Positions 29,681 through 38,224 of a stretch of DNA of 64,000 nt are shown in pieces; within the stretch, counting starts at the first letter, position 1, and each line of letters begins with the position of its first letter. The position numbers and the translations under genes are program-made. The DNA is from Nocardia iowensis (lineage in GTDB: Bacteria > Actinomycetota > Actinomycetes > Mycobacteriales > Mycobacteriaceae). Location: contig NZ_CP078145.1 of the NCBI RefSeq assembly GCF_019222765.1, forward strand, positions 2,976,001 to 3,040,000, written 5' to 3'. Under the pieces are notes generated by a model. That model saw nothing but the letters and a program-made list of their open reading frames with translations. It was not told the origin of the DNA and did no database searches.

Positions 29681-30559
29681 TCAGACGCAGCCGTTCCGGC
29701 CATTCGCGCCGCCACCGATAGGCGAGCAGAGTTCATCCGGACTACTCGATGAGGTGCGGTCCCAGGTGTCGGTGGCCGGGTTGTAAGCGATGTGTCCCGC
29801 GGCGGCGAAGCTGTCGAGCCAGCCGCGCATCGGCCACCTGCCCCACCGGCGGTGGAAGATCCTGGCATTGGTGAGGATGTCGGCGAGGTGCTCGATCGGC
29901 GGGTCGGAGACCGGGTGATGCTGGTGGTAGGCGTCGGCGCCGCCGACCCAGCGCAGGCGCGCGCCGACGGCGGCGGCCTTGTGCGCGAAATCGGTGTCTT
30001 CGCCACCGTAGCCGCGGTAGCGGGTACAGAAACCGCCGATGCGGCGCCAGGTGTCGGTGGTGACGGCGAACGAGAGGGACCAGAAGAGGTCGAAATCGGT
30101 GCTGTCGGTGTGGGTGTGCGCGGGCGGGTCGGGTCGCGCGGGGTGCGGGGCGCGATGGTCGGGCAGGCGCGTGAGGTCGTATCCGCTCGCGGGGGCCGGC
30201 GGCAGATAGGTGACGGGGCCACACAGCAACAGTGGTTCCGCGGACGCGGCGGCGCGGTAGCGGGCGATCAGGTGAGGATCGGGGATGCAGTCGACGTCGA
30301 GGAACACCAGCAGCTCGGCACCACGGTCGATGGCCGTGCGGGCGCCGAGATTGCGGGCAGCGGCCAACGGAAACGGGTTTTCGGCGTCCATCCAGATGCC
30401 GTGCGCGGGTACGCGGTGGGCGAGTGCGAGCACGGCGGGGTCGCCCATGGCGACCACGATGTGGTCGCCGGGTCGTTGGGTGCTGTGGGACAGGCCCCGT
30501 ATCTGGTTGCGTAAGTGCGCGATTCGGTTGGCGGCCAGGGTGATGACGGCGGTTCTCAC
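29681..30559 (-). CDS. GT-A fold glycosyltransferase (GT2 / galactosyltransferase-like)
   Basis: 292 aa. GTG 30559 overlaps the previous stop by 4 nt (GTGA). The N-terminal nucleotide-sugar part has AARNLGARTAI, then the metal-binding LVFLDVDCIPD (DxD-like), an acceptor-side FWSLSFAVTTDTWRRIGGF and the catalytic YRGYGGEDTDFAHKA of N-terminal galactosyltransferase-type GT2 enzymes. It is soluble or peripheral. It is the last of five coupled genes, so it probably adds a late sugar to the glycoconjugate made by the operon; donor and acceptor are unknown. Confidence 0.85.
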   Translation of the reverse strand: MRTAVITLAANRIAHLRNQIRGLSHSTQRPGDHIVVAMGDPAVLALAHRVPAHGIWMDAENPFPLAAARNLGARTAIDRGAELLVFLDVDCIPDPHLIARYRAAASAEPLLLCGPVTYLPPAPASGYDLTRLPDHRAPHPARPDPPAHTHTDSTDFDLFWSLSFAVTTDTWRRIGGFCTRYRGYGGEDTDFAHKAAAVGARLRWVGGADAYHQHHPVSDPPIEHLADILTNARIFHRRWGRWPMRGWLDSFAAAGHIAYNPATDTWDRTSSSSPDELCSPIGGGANGRNGCV

Positions 30560-31557
30560 GCGGCGGGCCTCGAGGCGGTCCCGGCGACCCGGTCGATGAC
30601 GCTCGCGGCGCGAGCGGCGGCACCGTTGGTGCCCCACAGCCGCCACCGCTCGGGGTCGAGGGTGCGGGCCGTTTCGATCAGTGCGGGCCAGTCGTCCACG
30701 CCGGGCCACCCGTCGACGGCTACCGCGAGACCGGCTTCGGCCAGGGCGGTGGTGGTGGCGTGTTGCTCATCGAACGGACGGTCCGCCGGAATGAGTACGG
30801 CGGGTTTGGCGGCGGCGGCTATATCGGCGACAGCACCCTGTCCCGCGTGTGAGACGACGACGTCGGCCGCGCACAGATCCGGCCAGAGATCGTCGACCCA
30901 ATCATCCAATCCAGCGGTGCGCCAACGGTATTGCGGATGCCGTTGCGCGCAGTCGCGAATCATCGGGGCGGTGAAACCGCCGCCACCCGCGCCCGAAACA
31001 ACCAGCACGGTGGGTCGGCCGCCTGCACCGTTGCGGGACACCGGCCTTCGGGCCGCGAACCGGCTGATACCGCCGATGTAGTGCGTCTTGCTCGCGTAGG
31101 CGCGCAACCACATCGGGTCGTACACCGCACGTGGCCATGCGGCGATGAGGGCGTCGGCGGTGCGGTGCACCAGCTCGTGCGGGGTGTCGGTGCGCACGCC
31201 GGGCAGCACCATCGTCACGACCGGGATACCGTGCAGCCTGGCCAGCACCGCGACTTCGACCGAGACGTCGACGACGAGTGCGCGGGGCCGTTCGGCAGCG
31301 ATCCACTGCGCGATGGCGGCCATCCGATCGCGCAGACCGTCATCGCCTTTGGGGACCCAGTGCAGCACTCCGTTGGCGGTGGGATCCGCGACGGTCGGTG
31401 CCAGGTTGTCCGCGGCGAGCGCGACGGTGTGCTCGAAGCTCGTGTCGTCGACCGGCAACGAGGTCAGGGCGGTGACCGGCGTGTCGAGATGGGCGCAGAT
31501 GCTTCGAGCGCGCAGCAGATGTCCGGCACCGTGGTGGTGGATGTAGTAGCCGATCAC
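30556..31557 (-). CDS. MurG/GT28-like GT-B glycosyltransferase
   Basis: 333 aa, ATG 31557 overlapping the upstream stop (ATGA). It starts MIGYYIHHHGAGHLLRARSI, the Gly/His-rich N-terminal loop of MurG- and GT28-type enzymes, and has the C-terminal nucleotide-binding block VVSHAGQGAVADIAAAAKPA...PADRPFDEQHATTTAL. There is no membrane helix. GT28 enzymes act on lipid-linked acceptors at the inner face of the membrane, so this operon may build a polyprenyl- or lipid-linked glycan. Confidence 0.85.
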   Translation of the reverse strand: MIGYYIHHHGAGHLLRARSICAHLDTPVTALTSLPVDDTSFEHTVALAADNLAPTVADPTANGVLHWVPKGDDGLRDRMAAIAQWIAAERPRALVVDVSVEVAVLARLHGIPVVTMVLPGVRTDTPHELVHRTADALIAAWPRAVYDPMWLRAYASKTHYIGGISRFAARRPVSRNGAGGRPTVLVVSGAGGGGFTAPMIRDCAQRHPQYRWRTAGLDDWVDDLWPDLCAADVVVSHAGQGAVADIAAAAKPAVLIPADRPFDEQHATTTALAEAGLAVAVDGWPGVDDWPALIETARTLDPERWRLWGTNGAAARAASVIDRVAGTASRPAA

Positions 31558-32690
31558 GCTGCGCCCCTTCGGGGGTCAGCGGATGCCGAGCCGGGCCGGG
31601 ATGACGACCAAGTGGCGATGAGTCGCCGGTAGCGGTCGAGGTACGCATCGACCATCGAGTGGTGGCCACAGGCCGCGGTGGCTCGCGCCCTGGCATGCGC
31701 ACGGGACAGCGTGGCTGCCTCCGCCGCACCGACGGCCAGCGCTTCGACATCACCCGGTGCGACGAGCCGGCCACAGTCCGAATCCAGGATCTCCGGGATG
31801 CCGCCCCTGTCGAACGCGGCGACCGGGGTACCGCAGGCGAGTGCCTCGGCGACCACCAAGCCGTACGGCTCGTCCCACAGCGGGGTGGCCAGTGCGGCCG
31901 CGCACGACCCGACCAGGCTGGCCAGCGCGGTCTGGTCCAGATGACCGTGATACGCCGCCTCCGGGCCGAGTTGCGGTTCGATGGTGTCGCGGAAGTAACG
32001 GACATCGCTGATCGGACCGGCTAGGTGCAGCCGCCGACGCGCGCGACGCGCGGCCGCGATCGCGAGGTGCGCCCCCTTCTCCGGGGTCAGTCGCCCGAAC
32101 CACACCAGGTCGCGGCCGCCGGGCCCGACCGGCCAGGCACGCAAGTCGATGCCGTTGGGGACGACGTCGACGCCGCGCACGACATGGCGCCACGACCGGG
32201 CGGTGAACCTGCTGACGGCGACAAAGGCGGAGCCGATCCCCTTGCTGATATCGAGCGCCGATTCCAACCATGGCGTCGGGGGCGTGTGCAGGGTGGTCAG
32301 CATCGGGACGGGCAACGCGGGAGCCATGGCCAGCGGCAGGTAATGCAGGCTGTGATTGTGGATGATGTCGAACGACGTCGGCCCGGTCGCGCTGAGATCG
32401 GTCATTACCGTCAGGTAGGCGTGGTGGTCGGCGAGGAATCGCCGTTCGGGCATCGAGGAATCGGTGCTGGCGGTGGCGCTCGGGCTGAAGGTCCGAACCC
32501 GCAATGTCGCCTCCGCCGCCGCGTGATCGCTGCCGTCGGCGGCGAACAGGGTCACCCGGTGCCCCCGCGACTGGAGGGCGCGCGCGAGGTGCCACACGTG
32601 CGCTTCGAGCCCGCCTGCGAACGGCTGCTTGATCGGATGCCGGTTGGAGGCCAGCAACGCGATTGACAGGCCACTGCCTCCCGTGCTCAT
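31554..32690 (-). CDS. GT4-type glycosyltransferase
   Basis: 378 aa. ATG 32690 overlaps the upstream stop by 4 nt; the longer frame to 32861 is antisense noise. The N-terminal Rossmann domain includes GGLEAHVWHLARALQSRGHRVTLFAADG; the C-terminal domain has PNGIDLRAWP, WFGRLTPEKGAHLAI and the GT4 EX7E-type motif EPYGLVVAEALACGTPVAAF. These retaining GT-B enzymes use nucleotide sugars such as GDP-Man or UDP-Glc. It is third in the coupled operon. Confidence 0.9.
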   Translation of the reverse strand: MSTGGSGLSIALLASNRHPIKQPFAGGLEAHVWHLARALQSRGHRVTLFAADGSDHAAAEATLRVRTFSPSATASTDSSMPERRFLADHHAYLTVMTDLSATGPTSFDIIHNHSLHYLPLAMAPALPVPMLTTLHTPPTPWLESALDISKGIGSAFVAVSRFTARSWRHVVRGVDVVPNGIDLRAWPVGPGGRDLVWFGRLTPEKGAHLAIAAARRARRRLHLAGPISDVRYFRDTIEPQLGPEAAYHGHLDQTALASLVGSCAAALATPLWDEPYGLVVAEALACGTPVAAFDRGGIPEILDSDCGRLVAPGDVEALAVGAAEAATLSRAHARARATAACGHHSMVDAYLDRYRRLIATWSSSRPGSASADPRRGAA

Positions 32691-33790
32691 CGGGCAAGCA
32701 CCTGTTCGTAGATATGGCGGTGTGCCGCAGCGAGTTCCGCGCGTTCGGCACGACGCGAAGGCCAGTCGGCGCGACCGGCGCGACCTTCGTACACCGCGCG
32801 GACCGCCCGGCCCAGCGACTCGGCGTCGAAATGTGTCTCGTCGAAATCGAAGACTGCGCAAGGCCGTTGCTGCCCGTAGTAGCCGCAGCTCGGGACGATT
32901 ACCGCCGTGCCGAGGTCGTAACAGGCTTCAAGCCAACCCGAATGCGTACCGAACCGGTACGGGAGCAGTGACGCCGTCAGCGACGAGAGATACTGCCACA
33001 GTTGGCTATCGGTGAAATATTCGTGCACCCGAACGTCTACGCCATCGCGCCGGCCGAAGTCGACAAGTGCCGCACCGGTGTCCGGGTCGTACCAGTGATT
33101 TCCCGGTTCGAACAATTCGTCGTGCAGGTCGATGCGCAATACCGCGTCCGGTAGGGAACGGATCGTCTCGGCGAGGACGTCCAGGACGGGTAGGGGATCC
33201 ATGTTGGCGCGCAGACTCTTGGCGTGTACACCCAGCACGAAGCGCTGTTCATTCGAACGCGGCGCCTCTATCAGTCCCCGTTTCACGACATGGGGGTGGC
33301 TCAGCACCTGGGGTATACGGCCCCAACGCTTTTCGATCTCCGCCGCCGCGCCTGGTGTCAGCGTGATCAGTTCGTCGGCGGCGGGAATCAACACATCCAG
33401 CTGTGCCCGATGTCCGCGTGGATCGGGTTGGTGGGGGTTGCGCAGATCGTGCACGGTGTAGACCAGTGGCTTGTCGTGGTCGCGCAATTCACCGACGATG
33501 TCGGCCAGCACGTCGGTCTCGACCGAGTCGAAACCGAAGTGGATATGGAAGACATCGAACCGGTGATGATTGCGGCGGATCCACTGGGGGTCCAACATGA
33601 CCGGTGGCCACCAGCCGCCCGGTACCGTGCGGCCATCGGCCGGGCGGGGGTCGGGCAACCGGACGACCTGGTCGTCGCGACCGACCGGGACCAGATGTCG
33701 GACGTAGACGTGCGAGGCGGGGACCGACGCGACCCGCAGCGGCGCGCTCGGCGTCCGGGTCGGCACGCGGTCCGGGATGGTCCGAGTCAT
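32687..33790 (-). CDS. GT-B glycosyltransferase (GT4-like)
   Basis: 367 aa, ATG 33790 overlapping the preceding small ORF (ATGA). The N-terminus has FDVFHIHFGFDS and KPLVYTVHDLRNPH; the C-terminal half has VHEYFTDSQLWQYLSSLTAS and RFGTHSGWLEACYDLGTAVI, where the GT4 EX7E region is degenerate (SGWLEACYDLG). It may be a divergent member of the clan. Four-nucleotide overlaps on both sides tie it tightly into the operon. Confidence 0.82.
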   Translation of the reverse strand: MTRTIPDRVPTRTPSAPLRVASVPASHVYVRHLVPVGRDDQVVRLPDPRPADGRTVPGGWWPPVMLDPQWIRRNHHRFDVFHIHFGFDSVETDVLADIVGELRDHDKPLVYTVHDLRNPHQPDPRGHRAQLDVLIPAADELITLTPGAAAEIEKRWGRIPQVLSHPHVVKRGLIEAPRSNEQRFVLGVHAKSLRANMDPLPVLDVLAETIRSLPDAVLRIDLHDELFEPGNHWYDPDTGAALVDFGRRDGVDVRVHEYFTDSQLWQYLSSLTASLLPYRFGTHSGWLEACYDLGTAVIVPSCGYYGQQRPCAVFDFDETHFDAESLGRAVRAVYEGRAGRADWPSRRAERAELAAAHRHIYEQVLAR

Positions 33791-33996
33791 CTCGGCGACA
33801 ACTCCACTGGGACGGCGGGTTCGGGTTGGAAGTCCCGTTCCAGTTCGGTCAGCAGGACCGCGCTGCGCTGCCCGCCGCCGGTCGGCTCGACCTCGGCGTA
33901 GGGGACCGGGCTGTACCGGACCGCTTTGATCTGTACCACCTGGCGGTTGCCGCCGTCGTCGCGGCGAACCAGTCGACTACCTCGCGCGATCTGCAT
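33787..33996 (-). CDS. Small hypothetical protein leading the glycosyltransferase operon
   Basis: 69 aa from ATG 33996 (GGGTGGATCCC upstream) rather than 34029. A beta-rich sequence with RRDDGGNRQVVQIKAVRYSP and VLLTELERDF, perhaps a small barrel or SH3-like module. It overlaps the first glycosyltransferase start by 4 nt, so its translation sets that of the operon. Function unknown; it may be a subunit or regulator of the transferases. Confidence 0.62.
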   Translation of the reverse strand: MQIARGSRLVRRDDGGNRQVVQIKAVRYSPVPYAEVEPTGGGQRSAVLLTELERDFQPEPAVPVELSPR

Positions 33997-34176
33997 GGGA
34001 TCCACCCTTTCCGGATGATCATGGTTCACGTCTTCCGGAGCTACCCGGCGCGTCGCCGGCCAAACCGGTGCGTGATGAGTCGTCGGTCGCTTTCGCGCAG
34101 CATCGTGCGGTCAGCGATCGGCAGGCCTCGGTAACCCGAACGTCACCTGAATGTGCTTCTGGCGCTACGCCACTCG

Positions 34177-34206
34177 CCGCACCCGCGGTATCGACCGCGG
34201 GTGCGG
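34177..34206 (-). terminator. Distal katE terminator hairpin
   Basis: Perfect 13-bp arms (34177-34189, 34194-34206) with loop ATCG, second in a tandem pair downstream of katE and 181 bp before the start of the glycosyltransferase operon. Confidence 0.75.
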
Positions 34207-34231
34207 CTGGTGCTGTCGTGGCCGTTGCGTC

Positions 34232-34261
34232 CCCCGCCGGTGTTCGGGTCGCCCGGCGGGG
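34232..34261 (-). terminator. Proximal katE terminator hairpin
   Basis: CCCCGCCGG / CCGGCGGGG (9-bp arms, 12-nt loop), 8 bp downstream of the katE stop. Confidence 0.75.
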
Positions 34262-34268
34262 TTACTGG

Positions 34269-36437
34269 TCAGTGCGCGTACTCGGCGGCCCTTGCCCAGA
34301 CTCGGTGTTCGGGCAGCAGCGCCGCGATCCCGTCGAATGCCGTGGCGATAGTGTCCGCGCCTTCGACGCCCGCGGAGTTGTCGGTAATGCCCGCGGCGCG
34401 CACCGCGTCCGCTCCGTCGGGTGTGTAGGCGATGCCTTTGAGGTGGCGATGCGCCTCCTGCACGAGCGTGGTCAGCCGCAGGTCGCCGACGGTGGCCGCG
34501 ACGAGCAGGGCGTCGAATTCGATGGACCGGGCGGTGTCGAGCGTGCGCGAGACGACCACCTGCTGCGCGCCGTTGCCGAGTTCGCCACCGTGCGGCGCGA
34601 TGACCAGGGGCGTCATCGACTGCTCGGCGACCGTGGCGACGGTGGCGGCCAGATCGGCGAGGTCGGTCTTGTCGTCGGCGACGATGCCGATGATCCGGCC
34701 GTCGCAGGGCCACCGGTTACCGACCTGCGAGAGTGCGGGCGATGCCAGCACCTGGACGTTCTTGCTGGGCTTTCCTGGCAGCGGGAGTCCCAGACCGGTC
34801 GCAACGGTCTGGGCAAGCTGCTCGTCGATCTGCCGCAGCACTGTCACGGCTCGCTGCTTGATGGCCTTCTCATAGCACTTGCCCAATTCGAAGGTGTAGG
34901 CCTTGGCGACGTGCGCCTGTTCGACCGGCGTCAGGCTGGCGTAGAAGATCCGCGCCGAGCTGAAGTGATCGTCGAAACTCTTCGGTGCCTCCCGAACCTT
35001 CCGCCCCGCAACCGCTTCCGGATACTCGATCAGCGCGGCGTCCTTGTTCCCCGCCAGGAACGGGCAGCCGCCGTCGAGACTGTTGGGACGGTAGGGCGCG
35101 ACCCCGGCATGTCCTGCGGTCTGGTGCATTCCGTCGCGGAACATGTCGTTGACCCCGACGTGCGGCCGGTTGATCGGGAGTTGCGCGAAGTTGGGGCCGC
35201 CGAGCCGGGAGATCTGGGTATCGAGGTAGGAGAACAACCTGCCTTGCAGCAGCGGGTCATCGGTGTGGTCGATGCCGCGAACGAGGTGGCCGGGGTGGAA
35301 GGCGACCTGCTCGGTCTGCTCGAAATAGTTCGTCGGGTTGGCGTTGAGCGTCATGGTGCCGATCACCTGGACCGGCGCCAACTCTTCCGGTACGAGTTTG
35401 GTGGGGTCGAGCAGATCGATGCCTTCGAAGGTCTGCTCCTCGGTATCGGGAAACACCTGGACGCCCAGATCCCACTGCGGGAACGCGCCGGATTCGATGG
35501 CGTCGGCGAGGTCGCGGCGGTGCATGTCCGGATCGACGCCAGCGGCGATCTGTGCCTCTTCCCAGAGCAGGGAATGCACACCGAGTCTCGGCTTCCAGTG
35601 GAATTTCACCAAGACGGTCTTGCCGCGCGCGTTGACCAGGCGGAAGGTGTGGACTCCGAAACCTTCCATCATTCGGTAGGAGCGCGGCAGCCCACGGTCG
35701 GACATGTTCCAGAGAGTGTGCGCGGTGGCCTCGGTATGCAGCGTCACGAAATCCCAGAAGGTGTCATGGGCGCTCTGCGCTTGCGGGATCTCCCGGTCCG
35801 GGTGCGGCTTCGCCGCGTGGATGATGTCGGGGAATTTGATGCCGTCCTGGATGAAGAACACCGGGATGTTGTTGCCGACGAGATCGAAGACGCCCTCATC
35901 GGTATAGAACTTCGTCGCGAAGCCGCGGGTGTCGCGCACGGTATCGGCCGAACCGCGCGAACCGAGCACCGTGGAAAAACGCACGAAAACCGGTGTTTCC
36001 TTGCCCTTTTCGAACAGCGAGGCACAGCAGATCCGCTCGGCGGCGCCATTGGCGGCGAACACGCCGTGCGCGGCCGCGCCACGCGCGTGGACCACCCGCT
36101 CGGGGATGCGCTCGTGGTCGAAGTGGGTGATCTTTTCCCGCAGATGGTGATCTTGGAGAAGAACCGGCCCGCGCGGCCCGGCCTTCAGCGAGTGGTCGGT
36201 ATCGGTCAGTCGCGCACCCTGTGCCGTCGTCAGGAAGGCGCCTTGCTGGGCCATCGCGTCGATGGGTACGTCGACCGGCGTTCCGGTCGCGGTGCTCGGT
36301 CGCGGTGCCGCCTGATCCCGCTTCGGCGGAAGCGGCTCACGGCGCTGAGTCGGCTCTTCCACCGGCACCGCCGCACTGGAGGGAACGCCAGGGGCGATGG
36401 GCTGGGTTTTCGACTTCGGGCGTGAGGTTCGGGGCAT
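34269..36437 (-). CDS. katE: Large-subunit monofunctional catalase (HPII type)
   Basis: 722 aa, ATG 36437 with CAGGAGGTGCTG upstream. A Pro/Arg-rich N-terminal extension (1-60) precedes the catalase core: distal His in RVVHARGAAAHGVF, Asn in DLVGNNIPVFF, and proximal haem Tyr in GRLFSYLDTQ. From about 575 a flavodoxin/DJ-1-like C-terminal domain (GRIIGIVADDKTDLADL, FDALLVAA) marks the clade-2 HPII enzymes. It disproportionates hydrogen peroxide in the cytoplasm, often in stationary phase. It is monocistronic between two hairpins and the intergenic region; no obvious regulator is adjacent. Confidence 0.97.
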   Translation of the reverse strand: MPRTSRPKSKTQPIAPGVPSSAAVPVEEPTQRREPLPPKRDQAAPRPSTATGTPVDVPIDAMAQQGAFLTTAQGARLTDTDHSLKAGPRGPVLLQDHHLREKITHFDHERIPERVVHARGAAAHGVFAANGAAERICCASLFEKGKETPVFVRFSTVLGSRGSADTVRDTRGFATKFYTDEGVFDLVGNNIPVFFIQDGIKFPDIIHAAKPHPDREIPQAQSAHDTFWDFVTLHTEATAHTLWNMSDRGLPRSYRMMEGFGVHTFRLVNARGKTVLVKFHWKPRLGVHSLLWEEAQIAAGVDPDMHRRDLADAIESGAFPQWDLGVQVFPDTEEQTFEGIDLLDPTKLVPEELAPVQVIGTMTLNANPTNYFEQTEQVAFHPGHLVRGIDHTDDPLLQGRLFSYLDTQISRLGGPNFAQLPINRPHVGVNDMFRDGMHQTAGHAGVAPYRPNSLDGGCPFLAGNKDAALIEYPEAVAGRKVREAPKSFDDHFSSARIFYASLTPVEQAHVAKAYTFELGKCYEKAIKQRAVTVLRQIDEQLAQTVATGLGLPLPGKPSKNVQVLASPALSQVGNRWPCDGRIIGIVADDKTDLADLAATVATVAEQSMTPLVIAPHGGELGNGAQQVVVSRTLDTARSIEFDALLVAATVGDLRLTTLVQEAHRHLKGIAYTPDGADAVRAAGITDNSAGVEGADTIATAFDGIAALLPEHRVWARAAEYAH

Positions 36438-36626
36438 TGGACAGCACCTCCTGTAATCGAACGAACACGAGGACGCTTCCGCGAGTTCAATCGCGAGAGC
36501 CGACCGGCGGCTCCGGTCAGCGGCTTCCACCAGTACATGACCGGCTATGCCCATCCGCTCGCACCGCAAACAGACCGCCGGAGTTGGACGAGACGGAGCT
36601 GTTTCGGAGCGCCACCGCTCTGCGGG
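36438..36626. other. katE upstream region
   Basis: 189 bp between katE and the end of the MFS gene. It must hold the katE promoter; I see no clear operator. Confidence 0.4.
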
Positions 36627-38027
36627 CTACCGAGCCGCTCGGACCCGCCGACCGGGCATGCTGACGGCCGCGACCAGGCACGCGACCACGAGACAGCCGG
36701 TGCACGCGCTGAAGGCGGCGGCGTACCCGGCTGCTAGTGCGATGGCGCTCAGTGCGGCGAGGCCGACCGCGCCGCTGGTCTGGCGCACCGTGTTCAGTAC
36801 GCCCGCGGCGAGGCCGCTGCGTTGGCTGGGCACACCGTCGGTGGCGGCCACGGTCAGTGGGGTGAACGCGGCGGCGGTGCCGAAGCCGAAGACCGCACCC
36901 GAAACCAGCACGGACCAGAAGTAGGAGGCATCGACCGCGAGACTGAGGCTGATGCCGGCCAGGCCGGTCGCACCGATGGCGCAGCACAGCATGGTCGCGC
37001 GGCGCGCCCCGAATCGGACGGTGAACCCACCGGCCGAGCGAGCTCCCGCGACCATCGCCACGCCGACCGGCAGATATCCCACTCCGGCCAGCAGCGGTGA
37101 ATAACCGTGCACGTCTTGCAGATACAGCGAAAGCAGCACCGGGCTCGCCAGGAAACCCGCACCGAGCAGGAACATCACCACATTGGCGCTGCGCACCGAG
37201 CGCACCCGGAAAATGTCGAGCGGCAACAGCGGATCGGCGGCCACGGCGTGCTGATGCAGCGCGAACAAGGCGAGCAGGACGAAACCGGCCAGCAACGGCC
37301 CGAGCACCGACCCGGCCGACCATCCCACGGCGGCCGAGCGCATGATCGCCGCCACCACACCGGAGATGCCCGCGGTGACCAGCACCGCGCCGACCACGTC
37401 CAGGCGTGGCCGGTCAGCCGCCTTCGGCTGCCGCGGCAGCACGCGGACCGCCCCGACCACGCCGACCAACCCGAGCGGCGCCAAGACGAAGAACACCCAT
37501 CGCCATCCCGCCAGCTCGGTGAGCATGCCACCGAGCACCGGCCCGGCCGCGGCACCCGCCGCGCCCACCGCACTCCAGGTCGCGAGCGCGCGGGCACGCG
37601 CGGACGGTGCGGTGAAGGTGGCGGTCAACATCGCCAACGTCACCGGCATCAACAGCGCGCCACCGACTCCCTGGACGGCCCGCGCCGCCAACAACAGCAC
37701 GGGAGATCCGGTGCAGCCCACCGCGACTCGCGCGACCGTGAAAAGTCCGAGCCCGAGCAGCATGATCGCGCGGCGGCCGAACACATCCACACAGCGCCCG
37801 CCGAGCAGGAGAAATCCGGCGAAGGTTAGCGTGTAGGCGTTCACCGCCCACGGCAGCGCGGCGGGGGAGAACCCGAGATCGGCACGCAGGGCGGGCAGCG
37901 TGACCGAGACGATCGTGGCGTCCATGATCACGCAGAACGACCCGACGCAGGCCAACGCCAGCACCAGTCCCTCGTGGCGCGAACGGCCGTCGCTCACCCG
38001 TTTCGTAAGGCGCGCCGTCGTGCTCAT
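36627..38027 (-). CDS. MFS drug/metabolite exporter (DHA2, EmrB/QacA-like)
   Basis: 466 aa, ATG 38027 overlapping the AtzG-like stop (ATGA). About 14 hydrophobic segments; signatures include DATIVSVTLPALRADLG, LLLGGRCVDVFGRRAIMLLG (motif A) and AGPVLGGMLTEL (motif C of antiporters). It uses the proton gradient to expel hydrophobic compounds. Translational coupling to the amidase/AtzG pair suggests that it moves the substrate or product of the amidase, or a compound whose detoxification they share. Confidence 0.9.
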   Translation of the reverse strand: MSTTARLTKRVSDGRSRHEGLVLALACVGSFCVIMDATIVSVTLPALRADLGFSPAALPWAVNAYTLTFAGFLLLGGRCVDVFGRRAIMLLGLGLFTVARVAVGCTGSPVLLLAARAVQGVGGALLMPVTLAMLTATFTAPSARARALATWSAVGAAGAAAGPVLGGMLTELAGWRWVFFVLAPLGLVGVVGAVRVLPRQPKAADRPRLDVVGAVLVTAGISGVVAAIMRSAAVGWSAGSVLGPLLAGFVLLALFALHQHAVAADPLLPLDIFRVRSVRSANVVMFLLGAGFLASPVLLSLYLQDVHGYSPLLAGVGYLPVGVAMVAGARSAGGFTVRFGARRATMLCCAIGATGLAGISLSLAVDASYFWSVLVSGAVFGFGTAAAFTPLTVAATDGVPSQRSGLAAGVLNTVRQTSGAVGLAALSAIALAAGYAAAFSACTGCLVVACLVAAVSMPGRRVRAAR

Positions 38028-38224
38028 CGGTCCCACTCCGCGCACTGCGCCTGGGCGCGAAACCGCAACGCCGGGTCGGCGTATCGCGCGGCGTCGACGG
38101 CGTAGAGCGCGTCGATGGACGCCCGATAAGCCCCGAAACCGGCTGCCAGCGCGTGAATCTCGGCCTCACTCGCGGGCAGGCAGGCCGTGTCGAGGAGCGC
38201 GCGGACCGTATCCACCGAACTCAT
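38024..38224 (-). CDS. Small GatC/AtzG-like amidase partner
   Basis: 66 aa, ATG 38224 overlapping the amidase stop by 4 nt. The pattern TVRALLDTACLPASEAEIHA...FGAYRASIDALYAVD resembles the short helical hairpin of GatC and AtzG (DUF4089) proteins, which wrap around and stabilise amidase-signature enzymes. Size, helical make-up and the tight amidase-AtzG order all agree. Similarity is judged by eye, so it could be an unrelated small helical protein. Confidence 0.62.
   Translation of the reverse strand: MSSVDTVRALLDTACLPASEAEIHALAAGFGAYRASIDALYAVDAARYADPALRFRAQAQCAEWDR

Noticed and set aside
29128..29721. 197-codon plus-strand frame crossing the LGFP and glycosyltransferase junction
   Set aside because: Antisense to LGFP coding sequence at one end, with no ribosome-binding site or domain.
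34068..36425. 785-codon open frame antisense to katE
   Set aside because: katE is unmistakable on the other strand and the antisense product has no recognisable domain.
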